A DNA stretch of 64,000 bases from RGIG6165 sp045545175 (GCA_045545175.1 JAZQAK010000007.1:150759-214758); one strand, 5' to 3'. Shown: positions 7,785 to 16,004, numbered from the stretch's first letter. The notes: generated by a model not told the origin, from the letters alone. Translations and numbers: made by a program.

Positions 7785-8666
7785 ATGAAAGACGTATTAG
7801 TTATAGTAAACCCCAAAGCAGGTAAAACACAGTCGAAAACGGCTTTATACGATATAATTTCACCCCTCTGCTCACACGGTATCGACCCCGTCGTACACAT
7901 AACCTCGTCGCAGAATGATGCGACGAATTATATCACCGAGCACGGTGAAAATTTTGACACGGTCATATGCGTGGGCGGTGACGGTACGCTCAACGAAACG
8001 ATAGCAGGCGTTATGTCGCTTGAAAAGCCGATTCCGATAGGCTACATCCCGGCAGGCTCGACAAACGACCTTGCTTCAAGCCTCGGTCTGCCCAAAGACA
8101 TACCTTCGGCGGTAAAGGCAATCATAAACGGTGAGCCGAAGTATTTTGACATCGGCAGAATGAACGGCAGGTATTTTTCTTACATAGCGTGCTTCGGTGC
8201 ATTTACGAAAACATCCTATTCAACACCGCAGAATTTAAAGAATTCACTCGGTCACTTTGCATACGTACTTGAAGGTATAAAAAGCCTCGGTGAAATAAAG
8301 CCGTATCACGCAAAAATAACGGTTGACGGCACCGAAATTGAGGGTGATTACCTCTATTGTGCGGTGAGCAATTCGACCTCGGTGGCAGGCATGATAAAGC
8401 TTGACAAAGACCTCGTTGATTTTACCGACGGTATCTTTGAAATTATGCTTGTAAAAGCGCCAAAGGACATTCTTGAATTCAACAAGATAATAACTTCGCT
8501 GACTCTCAACAAATTTGACACGGATATGGTCTCATTCTTTCATGGCAAGGACTTTGCCTTTACAGTAAATCACAAGATAGGATGGACGGTTGACGGTGAA
8601 TATGCAGGCAGTTTCAAGACGGCTGATATCCGCTGTTTACACGACACGATACAGATAATAAGATAA
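7785..8666 (+). CDS. Diacylglycerol kinase-family lipid kinase (YegS/DagK-like)
   Basis: This 293-residue protein starts VLVIVNPKAGK and has the nucleotide-binding VCVGGDGTLNE-type motif (VICVGGDGTLNETIAG, about residues 66-80) and IPAGSTNDLASSLGLP, both diagnostic of the DAGK catalytic domain. It phosphorylates diacylglycerol or a related lipid at the cytoplasmic membrane surface, recycling lipid headgroup by-products. A ribosome site AAGGAG precedes the ATG by 8 nt. It stands alone and ends at a strong terminator. Substrate cannot be fixed from sequence. Confidence 0.9.
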   Translation: MKDVLVIVNPKAGKTQSKTALYDIISPLCSHGIDPVVHITSSQNDATNYITEHGENFDTVICVGGDGTLNETIAGVMSLEKPIPIGYIPAGSTNDLASSLGLPKDIPSAVKAIINGEPKYFDIGRMNGRYFSYIACFGAFTKTSYSTPQNLKNSLGHFAYVLEGIKSLGEIKPYHAKITVDGTEIEGDYLYCAVSNSTSVAGMIKLDKDLVDFTDGIFEIMLVKAPKDILEFNKIITSLTLNKFDTDMVSFFHGKDFAFTVNHKIGWTVDGEYAGSFKTADIRCLHDTIQIIR

Positions 8667-8667
8667 G

Positions 8668-8696
8668 AAAAAAGCACCCGAAAGGGTGCTTTTTTT
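8668..8696 (+). terminator. Rho-independent terminator after the lipid kinase
   Basis: GCACCC-GAAA-GGGTGC stem flanked by A6 and T7. It works on both strands in principle. The stem sequence GCACCC/GGGTGC is reused at 11325, 17622 and 18113. Confidence 0.9.
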
Positions 8697-8760
8697 AATT
8701 CGGAATTCGGAATTCGGAATGCGGAATTATGGTAGAAACTTCCTTGGAAGTTTCATTGAA

Positions 8761-8830
8761 TAACGGTTTGTCGTAAACGCCAAACCCTACGACAGAACAT
8801 ATTGTAGGGTGCAGCATTTATGATGCACCG
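8761..8830. repeat. Two REP-like palindromic modules with exact inverted copies elsewhere
   Basis: 8761-8792 (32 bp) is the exact reverse complement of 36531-36562. 8803-8830 (28 bp, starts TGTAGGGTGCAGC) is the exact reverse complement of 30289-30316. Each module is itself an imperfect palindrome (for example TGCAGCATTTATGATGCA). They fill the gap after the lipid kinase terminator together with the AT-rich repeat and small hairpins. Confidence 0.85.
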
Positions 8831-8858
8831 CAAATGGTGCAATTCACAAATTGCCCGT

Positions 8859-9371
8859 TTAAAAACTGCTTTTTTTAACTGCAAAATATACCGTCGGCAC
8901 GAGGATGAGATGAATGACTATCCCCGGCCATGAGGTAATAAAATAACTCGTTATCCACACCTTAACCGAATAACTTCCGGGTGCTAAAACGAACGCTTTT
9001 ACAAGCCCTGCAACCACCCTGCCCGAAAGCATTGCGGTGAGAAGACCTGCATATACGGCAAGATACTTTTTTTTCGTCCTGACAAGCCTTGGCATAACGC
9101 CCGTCACGACACCGTAAACGGCGAGTTCGGCAAGCATAGACGGAAGATACGCCACAGGCGGCATACCCGTAAGAAAGGTTGATAAAACGGGGCCTGCAAT
9201 ACCGCAGAGCAGGCCGTACAGCGGACCGCAGAGCAGACCGCACAAAAGAACGGGAATATGCATCGGAGAGCAGACGTTACCTGCCTCAGGTATAGCATGA
9301 AACGCCATCGGCAGCACGACGCACATTGCAACGCAGAGTGCCGAAATAACGGTTTTTTTCACGTTTGACAT
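8859..9371 (-). CDS. ECF transporter substrate-binding (S) component
   Basis: A 170-residue integral membrane protein with about six hydrophobic segments and the look of an ECF S component (VISALCVAMCVVLPMAFHAIP near the N-terminus, then glycine-rich helices). S components bind a vitamin or precursor and dock on a shared EcfAA'T module, which is not encoded here. I chose the ATG at 9371 because the ribosome site GGGGGAGA lies 7 nt upstream; a longer in-frame start at 9431 would add a non-conserved stretch. No riboswitch was recognised upstream, so the ligand is unknown. Confidence 0.7.
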   Translation of the reverse strand: MSNVKKTVISALCVAMCVVLPMAFHAIPEAGNVCSPMHIPVLLCGLLCGPLYGLLCGIAGPVLSTFLTGMPPVAYLPSMLAELAVYGVVTGVMPRLVRTKKKYLAVYAGLLTAMLSGRVVAGLVKAFVLAPGSYSVKVWITSYFITSWPGIVIHLILVPTVYFAVKKSSF

Positions 9372-9444
9372 CTTAAATCTCCCCCTGTTCATACAGACAA
9401 TTTTAAAATAACTGTAAATAAAAATCAACAATTACGTAATAAAT

Positions 9445-9473
9445 TTGACAAACGCAATCTTTTGCTGTAATAT
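9445..9473 (+). promoter_or_regulatory. Consensus promoter of the CNNM/CBS gene
   Basis: TTGACA (9445-9450), 17 nt, TAATAT (9468-9473), about 30 nt before the ATG, which has the ribosome site AGGAGG. Confidence 0.8.
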
Positions 9474-9504
9474 ATATTCATTTCATTATTTATAGGAGGA
9501 CATC

Positions 9505-10812
9505 ATGTCAGACGTAGCCCGACAACTTTTGTTGCAGCTAATTCTAATTCTACTCAACGCATTCTTTGCGGCAACGGAGATTGCCGTAATATCACTCAAC
9601 GAAATCAAACTCAGAGCGCGTGCTGAGGACGGGGACAAAAAAGCCGTCAAAATGCTCAAGATGATTGAAGAGCCGACACGTTTTCTTTCAACCATCCAGA
9701 TAGGCATAACGCTTGCAGGATTTCTCGGTTCCGCTTTTGCGGCAGACAATTTTGCAGAGCGACTGACCGGTTTTGTTATGAAATCGTTCGACGTGCCGGC
9801 TTCACAGTTCGGTGCGATAAACACGGCGTCGGTCATCGTGATAACGCTTGTTCTTTCGTTCTTCACACTCGTACTCGGCGAACTTGTGCCCAAGCGCGTG
9901 GCGATGAAGCATAAGGAAAAACTTGCCGAAGCGGTGTGCGGTGCAGTTTCAGGTCTTGCGCTCGTGTTAAAGCCTGTCATCTGGCTTCTTACGGTTTCTA
10001 CCAACGGCGTTTTACGCCTGTTCGGTATCGACCCCAACGAGAAGGAGGAAGCGGTTTCGGAAGAGGACATCGTGCTTATGCTTGATGCAGGCGGTGACGA
10101 GGGTACTTTTGACAGCGATGAAATCAGCTACATAAAGAACGTCTTTAAACTTGACGCACTTACTGCCGAAAGCGTGATGATGCCCCGTGAAAACGTCGTT
10201 TTCGTGTCGGCAGACGCCACGCAGGAGGAAATTCTTTCCCTCATTGAAAAGGAAAGGTATTCAAGGCTTCCCGTGTATTCGGAGACGACGGACAATATCG
10301 TCGGCATACTTCATACGAGGGATTATCTTTTAAATTACAACAAAGAAGGTTTTTCACTTAAGGATATACTTCTCGAGCCCACGTTCGTGGCTGAGGGTAT
10401 GCATCTTGACGTGCTTCTGGGCGATATGCAGAAAACGCACACTCACATCGTGATCGTTGTAAACGAATACGGCGGTACGGCAGGTATCGTAACGATAGAG
10501 GATATTATCGAAGAACTTGTCGGTGAGATATGGGACGAAAGTGACGAAGCGGTTGAAGACATCAAGAAGACGGGTGAAAACACGTATAAGGTGCTCTGTT
10601 CAACCGAAATCACGGCATTTTTCGACTATTTTTCCCTTGAAATGCCCGAAGGTCTTGACGTGCTTACGGTAAACGGCTGGCTGACGGAGATGCTCGGAAA
10701 CATCCCTGCACAGTGTCAGGAAGTCGAGTATGAAAATCTGTCGATAACGGTCACCAAAGCAAGTGAAACGATGGCAGAAGAAATAACGGTAACAGTAAAA
10801 GAAGGACTTTAA
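9505..10812 (+). CDS. CNNM/CBS-domain membrane protein (CorC/HlyC family), paralogue 1
   Basis: This 435-residue protein has an N-terminal CNNM (DUF21) membrane domain (about 1-180), a CBS pair (about 205-335, with MMPREN and the second-CBS segment VVNEYGGTAGIVTIEDIIEELVGEIWDE shown here in parts: VVNEYGGTAGIV) and a C-terminal CorC_HlyC domain. The family is associated with magnesium and cobalt efflux or resistance; the name hemolysin is historical. It is monocistronic with its own promoter and terminator. Two paralogues lie at 19610-20884 and 20899-21903. Confidence 0.9.
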   Translation: MSDVARQLLLQLILILLNAFFAATEIAVISLNEIKLRARAEDGDKKAVKMLKMIEEPTRFLSTIQIGITLAGFLGSAFAADNFAERLTGFVMKSFDVPASQFGAINTASVIVITLVLSFFTLVLGELVPKRVAMKHKEKLAEAVCGAVSGLALVLKPVIWLLTVSTNGVLRLFGIDPNEKEEAVSEEDIVLMLDAGGDEGTFDSDEISYIKNVFKLDALTAESVMMPRENVVFVSADATQEEILSLIEKERYSRLPVYSETTDNIVGILHTRDYLLNYNKEGFSLKDILLEPTFVAEGMHLDVLLGDMQKTHTHIVIVVNEYGGTAGIVTIEDIIEELVGEIWDESDEAVEDIKKTGENTYKVLCSTEITAFFDYFSLEMPEGLDVLTVNGWLTEMLGNIPAQCQEVEYENLSITVTKASETMAEEITVTVKEGL

Positions 10813-10826
10813 GTCCTTCTTTTTTA
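10797..10826 (+). terminator. Terminator overlapping the CNNM/CBS stop codon
   Basis: The perfect palindrome GAAGGACTTTAAGTCCTTC (10801-10819) includes the TAA stop and is followed by T6. Coding and termination signals share the same bases. Confidence 0.85.
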
Positions 10827-10984
10827 ATGCGGAATTCGTAATTATGGAAGAAACTTCTATGGAAGTTTCTTATAAAAAGCATTGTTTACGTTATATATTA
10901 TGTTACACATTCTAACATATACAAGCAGTTCTTATTGAAATATAATTTGATAAAAACTGAAAAACAGAATGAGGGACACAGAAT

Positions 10985-11272
10985 ATGAGTATACTTAGAG
11001 ATTTATATTACGGAGAAATCAAACTGTCAGAAAAATATGTAAAAAACGGAAGTAAGTATTATAAAATGTCGGAAAAATTATCAGACGATATTGATAATTT
11101 TATAAAATTGCTTAACGCTGAAGAATATGAATTTTTTGATAGAATACTCGACAGTATGCTTCAAATAGGTGGCATTTGTGAAGAAGAATGTTTTACAAAA
11201 GGATTTTGCACAGGTGCAAAAATGATGTTGGAAATTTTACATTTTAAAAGTGATAATTTCAATGATTTTTGA
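10985..11272 (+). CDS. Small protein resembling DUF6809
   Basis: A 95-residue soluble, acidic protein starting MSILRDLYYGEI, with a predicted all-helical makeup and the C-terminal segment FTKGFCTGAKMMLEIL. The opening D-L-Y-Y-G-x-I and the closing G-F-x-x-G-A-x-x-M-L-E are what I associate with DUF6809 proteins, which are common in Clostridia and of unknown role. Base composition is more AT-rich than the neighbours. It lies between two terminators and is probably transcribed alone. Confidence 0.65.
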   Translation: MSILRDLYYGEIKLSEKYVKNGSKYYKMSEKLSDDIDNFIKLLNAEEYEFFDRILDSMLQIGGICEEECFTKGFCTGAKMMLEILHFKSDNFNDF

Positions 11273-11324
11273 TGAAATCAAAAATCCACCATAATTCCGA
11301 ATTACGAATTACGCATTCCGAATT

Positions 11325-11352
11325 AAAAAAGCACCCTTTGGGGTGCTTTTTT
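11325..11352. terminator. Bidirectional terminator between the DUF6809-like gene and rnfB
   Basis: AAAAAAGCACCC pairs with GGGTGCTTTTTT (11341-11352). It ends the rnf operon from the minus side and the small gene from the plus side. An AT-rich dispersed repeat abuts it. Confidence 0.9.
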
Positions 11353-11970
11353 CTATACGTGTTTTATAACGTTTCTGTCGCAGACTTCTATGCATTTACC
11401 ACACAAATCGCAGAGATTATCGTCAATTATAATTCTTCTGCCGTTGTAGGAAATCGCCTTTTTTTCGCAGACTTCTATACATTTACCGCAGCCGTTACAG
11501 CCCGTTTCACAGTACTTTTCGGTCTTGGAAAAACGCTTGTTACTGCAGGCAACGTAGTACGAAAACGACGAGCTCTGCGGTCTTATCAGCCCCTTGGGAC
11601 AGATTTCAATACACTTCTTGCAGAAGGTGCATTTGAGTGAATCAATCACGGGCAGACCCTTTTTCATGGTTATTGCGTTTTCGGGACAAATCTTTTCACA
11701 GTCACCGTAGCCGATGCAGGCGTAAGGGCAACTTTTGTCACCGCCGAAGAGAAGCGAAGCCGACGAGCAGGTAAGTTCCCCCGCATAGTCGAAAGAAACG
11801 TCGGTACTCTGCTCGTTACCGCAGCAGGCAAGCACAGCCGTAAGCCTTTGAGTCGGTGCCGACTGCCCTTTCTTTTCTGCGGGAATCTTGTCTTTTAAGA
11901 AGAATACGAAAAGCGCACCGCTTCCTGCAACTGTTATAATTGCGAGGATTATTTTGAGTGCAATCATCAT
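11353..11970 (-). CDS. rnfB: RnfB-like electron transport subunit, short form
   Basis: This 205-residue iron-sulfur protein has one N-terminal membrane helix and the RnfB central motif CPYACIGYGDCEKICPENAI, followed by cysteine clusters CTFCKKCIEICPKG, CNGCGKCIEVCEKK and CDLCGKCIEVCDRN, enough for several 4Fe-4S clusters. In the Rnf complex RnfB receives or hands on electrons to ferredoxin at the cytoplasmic face. Usual RnfB proteins (about 260-330 residues) also contain an N-terminal 4Fe-4S domain with a C-x2-C-x4-C pattern just after the helix. That domain is absent here: the helix is followed only by a short charged linker. The start codon overlaps the rnfA stop by 4 nt. Confidence 0.85.
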   Translation of the reverse strand: MMIALKIILAIITVAGSGALFVFFLKDKIPAEKKGQSAPTQRLTAVLACCGNEQSTDVSFDYAGELTCSSASLLFGGDKSCPYACIGYGDCEKICPENAITMKKGLPVIDSLKCTFCKKCIEICPKGLIRPQSSSFSYYVACSNKRFSKTEKYCETGCNGCGKCIEVCEKKAISYNGRRIIIDDNLCDLCGKCIEVCDRNVIKHV

Positions 11971-12524
11971 AACGAAACACCCCCTATAAACGCCATGGAG
12001 GCAAGTGACATCAGTGCAAGCACGAGAAGTTTTGAAGGCATACCCACGAATGAACGGGGCAGGTCGGCATTACTTATCCTGCTGCAAAGTTTATTGAACA
12101 TAAGCAGAGCAAGAATGTAACCGACGCCTGCAAAAAAGCCGTAGAGCACCGCAAAATAGACGGGATAGGTCTTGACGGCGGTGATCACCGCAACACCCAG
12201 CAAAGCGTTGTTGAAAATGAGTGCATTTTTGTATTTTTCAAGGTAAACGCCTGTTTTGGGAATAAATCTGAGTGCCCATACAACCGCAAAAAGAAGCGGT
12301 ATATAGACGAAAATACGCAAAAACTGTAAATCAAAACGGGCGAACACAAAAAAGTCAAAAACCCACGCAAACAGCGACAGCACAGTCGATGCAACGACGG
12401 TAAATATGCCGAAATGCAGATAGTCGTGACGGTCAAAAAGTGCCGTTTCCATACCCATTGCCCTCGTACAGAGCAGGTTTTCGGCAATCATTGCCGTTAT
12501 AACGAGAGAAAGAAGTTGTATCAT
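11967..12524 (-). CDS. rnfA: Rnf complex membrane subunit RnfA
   Basis: A 185-residue protein with six predicted membrane helices, homologous to RnfA/NqrE. It begins LLSLVITAMIAENLLCTRAMG; the cysteine in this helix is the kind that helps hold the intramembrane iron centre between RnfA and RnfE. It overlaps rnfE and rnfB by 4 nt on each side. Operon order is C-D-G-E-A-B, as in Clostridia. Size is slightly short of the typical ~190. Confidence 0.88.
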   Translation of the reverse strand: MIQLLSLVITAMIAENLLCTRAMGMETALFDRHDYLHFGIFTVVASTVLSLFAWVFDFFVFARFDLQFLRIFVYIPLLFAVVWALRFIPKTGVYLEKYKNALIFNNALLGVAVITAVKTYPVYFAVLYGFFAGVGYILALLMFNKLCSRISNADLPRSFVGMPSKLLVLALMSLASMAFIGGVSL

Positions 12525-13111
12525 AATTTACCTCCTTTACCTCTGATAAAGTTTATGAAGGCAAGCCCGAATGCAAAAACTATCATACCGCCGATAGGAA
12601 GCACCATAGCGGGCATTTTAAGATAATCTTTTATAACGGGTATGCCAAGTAACGTGCCGAATGCGAGAAGTTCACGCACCGCACCGATTGCAAGACATAC
12701 GGCAGAAAAGCCGACACAGTTTAAAACCGTGGTCTGTAACGTGGCGTGAAAAGGCTTTACCGTAAAATCAAACGACCGATCGGAAAGACAGTATATCGCC
12801 GTGATAGGCAGATAAAACGCCATTCGCGATGCAAATTCGGGATAGAGTGCCATACTCGCGAACTCACCGAGCGAGACGATTGCACAGACCGACAGAGCGT
12901 ACAGTGCAAGATGCCACTGTTCGTCAACAAAAAGTGAAATAAGCCACCTCATAAGCAAAGATGCGACAACGGCACAGGTGACGAAAATACCCGTTGCCAG
13001 ACCGTTGAGAAGCGATATCGTCATGGTTATGACGAGTGTGAAAAAGCATACGCCCGTCAAAAGCGTATTTCTCATAAACACGTCGCCCGAGGCAAAATTT
13101 CTTATTTTCAT
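12521..13111 (-). CDS. rnfE: Rnf complex membrane subunit RnfE
   Basis: A 196-residue six-helix membrane protein of the RnfE/NqrD family. RnfE pairs with RnfA to form the pseudo-symmetric core that carries electrons through the membrane. The N-terminal NTLLTGVCFFTLVITMT region resembles the family but is less conserved than usual (the P-x-L-V-Q-x-L-G-L-C stretch is altered). It directly abuts rnfG (stop-start spacing of zero). Confidence 0.85.
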   Translation of the reverse strand: MKIRNFASGDVFMRNTLLTGVCFFTLVITMTISLLNGLATGIFVTCAVVASLLMRWLISLFVDEQWHLALYALSVCAIVSLGEFASMALYPEFASRMAFYLPITAIYCLSDRSFDFTVKPFHATLQTTVLNCVGFSAVCLAIGAVRELLAFGTLLGIPVIKDYLKMPAMVLPIGGMIVFAFGLAFINFIRGKGGKL

Positions 13112-13678
13112 TTATTCTGCCTCCTTTGCGTAATCATCGTTAAACGCCTGCGACACGGCGTTGACACCGTCTATAACCGCAAAGCAGGTGTAATGTGCAC
13201 CACCCACGAGAGAAACGTCCCCCGCAAGCGTAGCCGCACCCTCAATGCCGTTAAAAGGACCGGTTCTTCCCGTAAACGAGGCAGTAAAAGCATTAAAATC
13301 CGTCATATCGCCGTAGGAAACGGGCTCGTCAAGATACGGGAAATATATACCGATAACCCTGCCCGTCATATCAAGACCGACGTAGAAATTTATCTGTCCC
13401 GAAATGCCGTTTTCGTTGACGTTGTAGAGGTATCCCACTACCGTTTCATCGGTACTTACGGCGTAAACCGACTCTATTTCATTGTCGTATTTTTTGTGTT
13501 CTTCATCAAACGAGGTCGCCGTCGGGAACACGTTTGACAGGGCGGCAGATATAACCTTATCCTCACCGTATGTCAGCAACGGAATAAGCATACCGCATAA
13601 AATACCGAAAGCGACGAGAATTGCCGCACCCCCCGTCAGCACACGGCGAAGGGGTGTTGAGAGGAAAAAGTCTTTCAT
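13112..13678 (-). CDS. rnfG: RnfG-like FMN-binding-domain subunit lacking the flavin-acceptor threonine
   Basis: This 188-residue protein has one N-terminal membrane helix (about 14-35) and a periplasmic-side FMN-binding domain. The family motif [ST]GATxT, whose first Thr receives FMN covalently through ApbE, corresponds here to residues 159-164, GGAHYT. The acceptor position is His162 instead of Thr. Flanking residues (DVSLV before, CFAVIDGVNAV after) align well, so this is a substitution and not a misalignment. Position between rnfD and rnfE is canonical. The subunit may bind FMN non-covalently or not at all. Confidence 0.85.
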   Translation of the reverse strand: MKDFFLSTPLRRVLTGGAAILVAFGILCGMLIPLLTYGEDKVISAALSNVFPTATSFDEEHKKYDNEIESVYAVSTDETVVGYLYNVNENGISGQINFYVGLDMTGRVIGIYFPYLDEPVSYGDMTDFNAFTASFTGRTGPFNGIEGAATLAGDVSLVGGAHYTCFAVIDGVNAVSQAFNDDYAKEAE

Positions 13679-14682
13679 TTCGTTTTCCTCCTTTCAGGCA
13701 GATAATCCCAAAGTTTTTTCTTTTGGGTAACGCCCTTGTAAGTTACGGGTAAAAGAGTGTCGATAACGGGCGTCATGAGATTTGCAATGAGCACCGCAAG
13801 CACCGCACCCTCCGTATAGGTACCGTAAAAACGGATATAACACGTGATAACACCGCATACAACGCCGAAAACCGCCTTGCCCCTTGCGGATTGAGGGGTG
13901 GTCACGGGGTCAACCGCCATAAAGAAGGCGGCAAGGAAAAGCGTACCGCTGAAAAGTTGCGCCAGCATAAATGTAAAGCTAAACGACTTTACAAGTGAAA
14001 GCAGAGCAACCGTACCGATAAATGAGGCTGGAATACGCCAATCTGATATACGTCTTACAATAAGATATATACCGCCTATAAGAAGCAGGAAGGATGAGGT
14101 TTCACCTATATTTCCTGCGGTATTTCCCATAAAAATGTTGAAAAGGTTCTGCGGTGTCTGACCGCTTGCCTTGAGTTGCGAAAGCGTAGTCGTTACAAGT
14201 GTTGCATCTTCGGGAATAATCTGTGAAAAGCCCAAAAGAGGTGCAATAAACTTAGTCATCGACGCATTGAAAGAAACCATCAGAAAGGACAGTGCCGCCG
14301 CCGACGGATTAACGATATTGAGACCTATTCCGCCAAAGCACTGCTTTACAATCACTATTGCAAAGAAATTTGCCACGGCAACCAGCCATACGGGCACGGT
14401 CACGGGCAGACAAAAGGCGATGATAACGCCCGTCACCACACACGAGAGGTCGCTTACCGTCGGAAGTTTGCCCATAATCAGCCTTGAAAGATACTCAAAA
14501 CCGAGTGAAAACGCCACCGAAACAAGCGTTATAAACAATGCCCTGCGTCCGAAAAAATAGCAGGACGCAACAAACGAAGGCAACAGCGCCACGAGCACGC
14601 TGAACATTATCCAGGATGTTGCCTGTGCCGTCTTAAGATGGGGCGATGCCGACACAAGCAGAAGTTTTTTATCTCTTTTCAT
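13675..14682 (-). CDS. rnfD: Rnf complex membrane subunit RnfD
   Basis: A 335-residue protein with about nine to ten membrane helices, homologous to RnfD/NqrB. The usual flavinylation motif (SGAT in a D-x-x-S-G-A-T-P-L context) corresponds to DATLVTTTLS at about residues 179-188, so a Thr remains at the acceptor position but its context is altered. The later GNIGETSSFLLLIG segment is well conserved. It follows rnfC by 3 nt and overlaps rnfG by 4 nt. Confidence 0.87.
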   Translation of the reverse strand: MKRDKKLLLVSASPHLKTAQATSWIMFSVLVALLPSFVASCYFFGRRALFITLVSVAFSLGFEYLSRLIMGKLPTVSDLSCVVTGVIIAFCLPVTVPVWLVAVANFFAIVIVKQCFGGIGLNIVNPSAAALSFLMVSFNASMTKFIAPLLGFSQIIPEDATLVTTTLSQLKASGQTPQNLFNIFMGNTAGNIGETSSFLLLIGGIYLIVRRISDWRIPASFIGTVALLSLVKSFSFTFMLAQLFSGTLFLAAFFMAVDPVTTPQSARGKAVFGVVCGVITCYIRFYGTYTEGAVLAVLIANLMTPVIDTLLPVTYKGVTQKKKLWDYLPERRKTK

Positions 14683-14685
14683 AAA

Positions 14686-15903
14686 TTATTCTCCCATAAG
14701 CTGAGCACTTTTTAATATGAGGGGCAGGTTAACCCTTGCCGGACATATGAACGAACAGCATCCGCAGAGCGTACACGCACCCACGAAAAGCCTTTCAAGT
14801 GCCGCCGTATCGTTGAACTTGTAAGCCCTGATTATACTTTTGGGACTGAGTCCTTCGGGACAGACGGTGTCACACCTGCCGCAGTTTATGCAATGCGACT
14901 CGCCTGCATAACGGTGCTGATGGTCAAAAAGCGTCAGCACGCTTGATACGGTGCGGTCTATGGGCGAACGCATATTGTATATGGCGTCACCGTTCATAAC
15001 ACTGCCCTTTACAACCTTGAGCGGTTCACGTTTAAAGCTCGTCCCCGCCTTTATAAGAGCTGACACACAAGTGCCGTAGGGCACGGAAAACACGTCGGCA
15101 CGTCTGGTACAGTCACCGCTTAAAGTGACGAGTTTTTCCGTGACGGGACGTCTCGTTTTGAGCACCCTGTAAATGTTACACAGCTCTTCAGTACCTATGA
15201 CTTCGCAACTCTGCTCCTCAGTCGCGGTGCGTTTTAAAATGTGGGGCCAGCTCTGCGGATACTTACTGCTTACCGTGAGAAACTGCACCCTCTCATCCTC
15301 CATAAACACCTCGGCAAGTTTTGCCGCATATTCGGCAAGGTCGGGCGTCGTACAGATAACGACTTGTGTATTTTCACCCGTTTTTTCGAGCAATCTGACA
15401 CCGCCCACAAACTCGTCAAACCTGCATGACAGGACAGCCTGCACGTTTACCATATAGGGCTGGTCCTCAACACAGCTGATAAGATAAAGTGCGGGTGCAT
15501 TTGCTATTTTCTGTGCAGCAGGCAGACCGAAACGGTCAGTCACACCGCCGTCACAGAGAAGCGTGACCGCATCCTGAGCCGAAAGTTCGTCACAGAGCGT
15601 GTTCTGCATATCGTTTTCAACGGTAATACGAGAACTGCTTACCTTTATAACGGTGCCCGACACGGGTGTTGAAAGCGATGCACCGTATTCACTGTCGGAG
15701 GGTGCAACAATCTGCCCTGCAAGCACCTTTTCCCCCGCTTCAACCGCAGGCGAACATCCCGACGGAACGGAGAGTACAACCGTCTCCCCCGCCTCGAGCG
15801 GATTTATTACGGAACCGCTTAAAAATTCACTTTTATTGCCGGCGTCAACGCCGCCTCTGAACGTTAAAAGCATTTTATACCTCAACTTTTCGTAATTTGC
15901 CAC
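14686..15903 (-). CDS. rnfC: RnfC-like subunit with a degenerate NADH/FMN loop
   Basis: This 405-residue protein keeps the RnfC N-terminus (FRGGVD), the lipoyl-like hybrid segment (about 40-90) and two C-terminal 4Fe-4S motifs CINCGRCDTVCPEG and CTLCGCCSFICPAR. The glycine-rich nucleotide loop of the family (GxGGA[GT]FPT) corresponds to residues 117-130, where only DGGVTDRFGLPA remains, and the usual ECEPY is CVEDQPY. These are the FMN and NADH contact regions in complex I 51-kDa and RnfC proteins. The gene is first in the operon, 6 nt downstream of no other gene, behind its own promoter. It may use another electron donor than NADH. Confidence 0.85.
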   Translation of the reverse strand: MANYEKLRYKMLLTFRGGVDAGNKSEFLSGSVINPLEAGETVVLSVPSGCSPAVEAGEKVLAGQIVAPSDSEYGASLSTPVSGTVIKVSSSRITVENDMQNTLCDELSAQDAVTLLCDGGVTDRFGLPAAQKIANAPALYLISCVEDQPYMVNVQAVLSCRFDEFVGGVRLLEKTGENTQVVICTTPDLAEYAAKLAEVFMEDERVQFLTVSSKYPQSWPHILKRTATEEQSCEVIGTEELCNIYRVLKTRRPVTEKLVTLSGDCTRRADVFSVPYGTCVSALIKAGTSFKREPLKVVKGSVMNGDAIYNMRSPIDRTVSSVLTLFDHQHRYAGESHCINCGRCDTVCPEGLSPKSIIRAYKFNDTAALERLFVGACTLCGCCSFICPARVNLPLILKSAQLMGE

Positions 15904-15908
15904 CCGTT

Positions 15909-15937
15909 ATTATAACATAAATCATCGGCGTTGTAAA
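15909..15937 (-). promoter_or_regulatory. Promoter of the rnf operon
   Basis: Minus strand TTTACA (15937-15932), 17 nt, TATAAT (15914-15909). It is divergent from the rny promoter 40 bp away. Confidence 0.75.
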
Positions 15938-15974
15938 TGTAGCATATTTTTCTTAACATAATGTTAAACTTTCC

Positions 15975-16004
15975 TTGACAAAAAGTACAATTAAAATTTA
16001 TAAT
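15975..16004 (+). promoter_or_regulatory. Promoter of rny
   Basis: TTGACA (15975-15980), 18 nt, TATAAT (15999-16004). Confidence 0.75.

Noticed and set aside
8859..9371. Riboswitch in front of the ECF S component
   Set aside because: The short divergent leader (9372-9444) shows no known vitamin riboswitch pattern.
9486..10070. Long antisense reading frame opposite the CNNM/CBS gene
   Set aside because: Serine-rich shadow frame without a ribosome site or domain, opposite a well-conserved gene.
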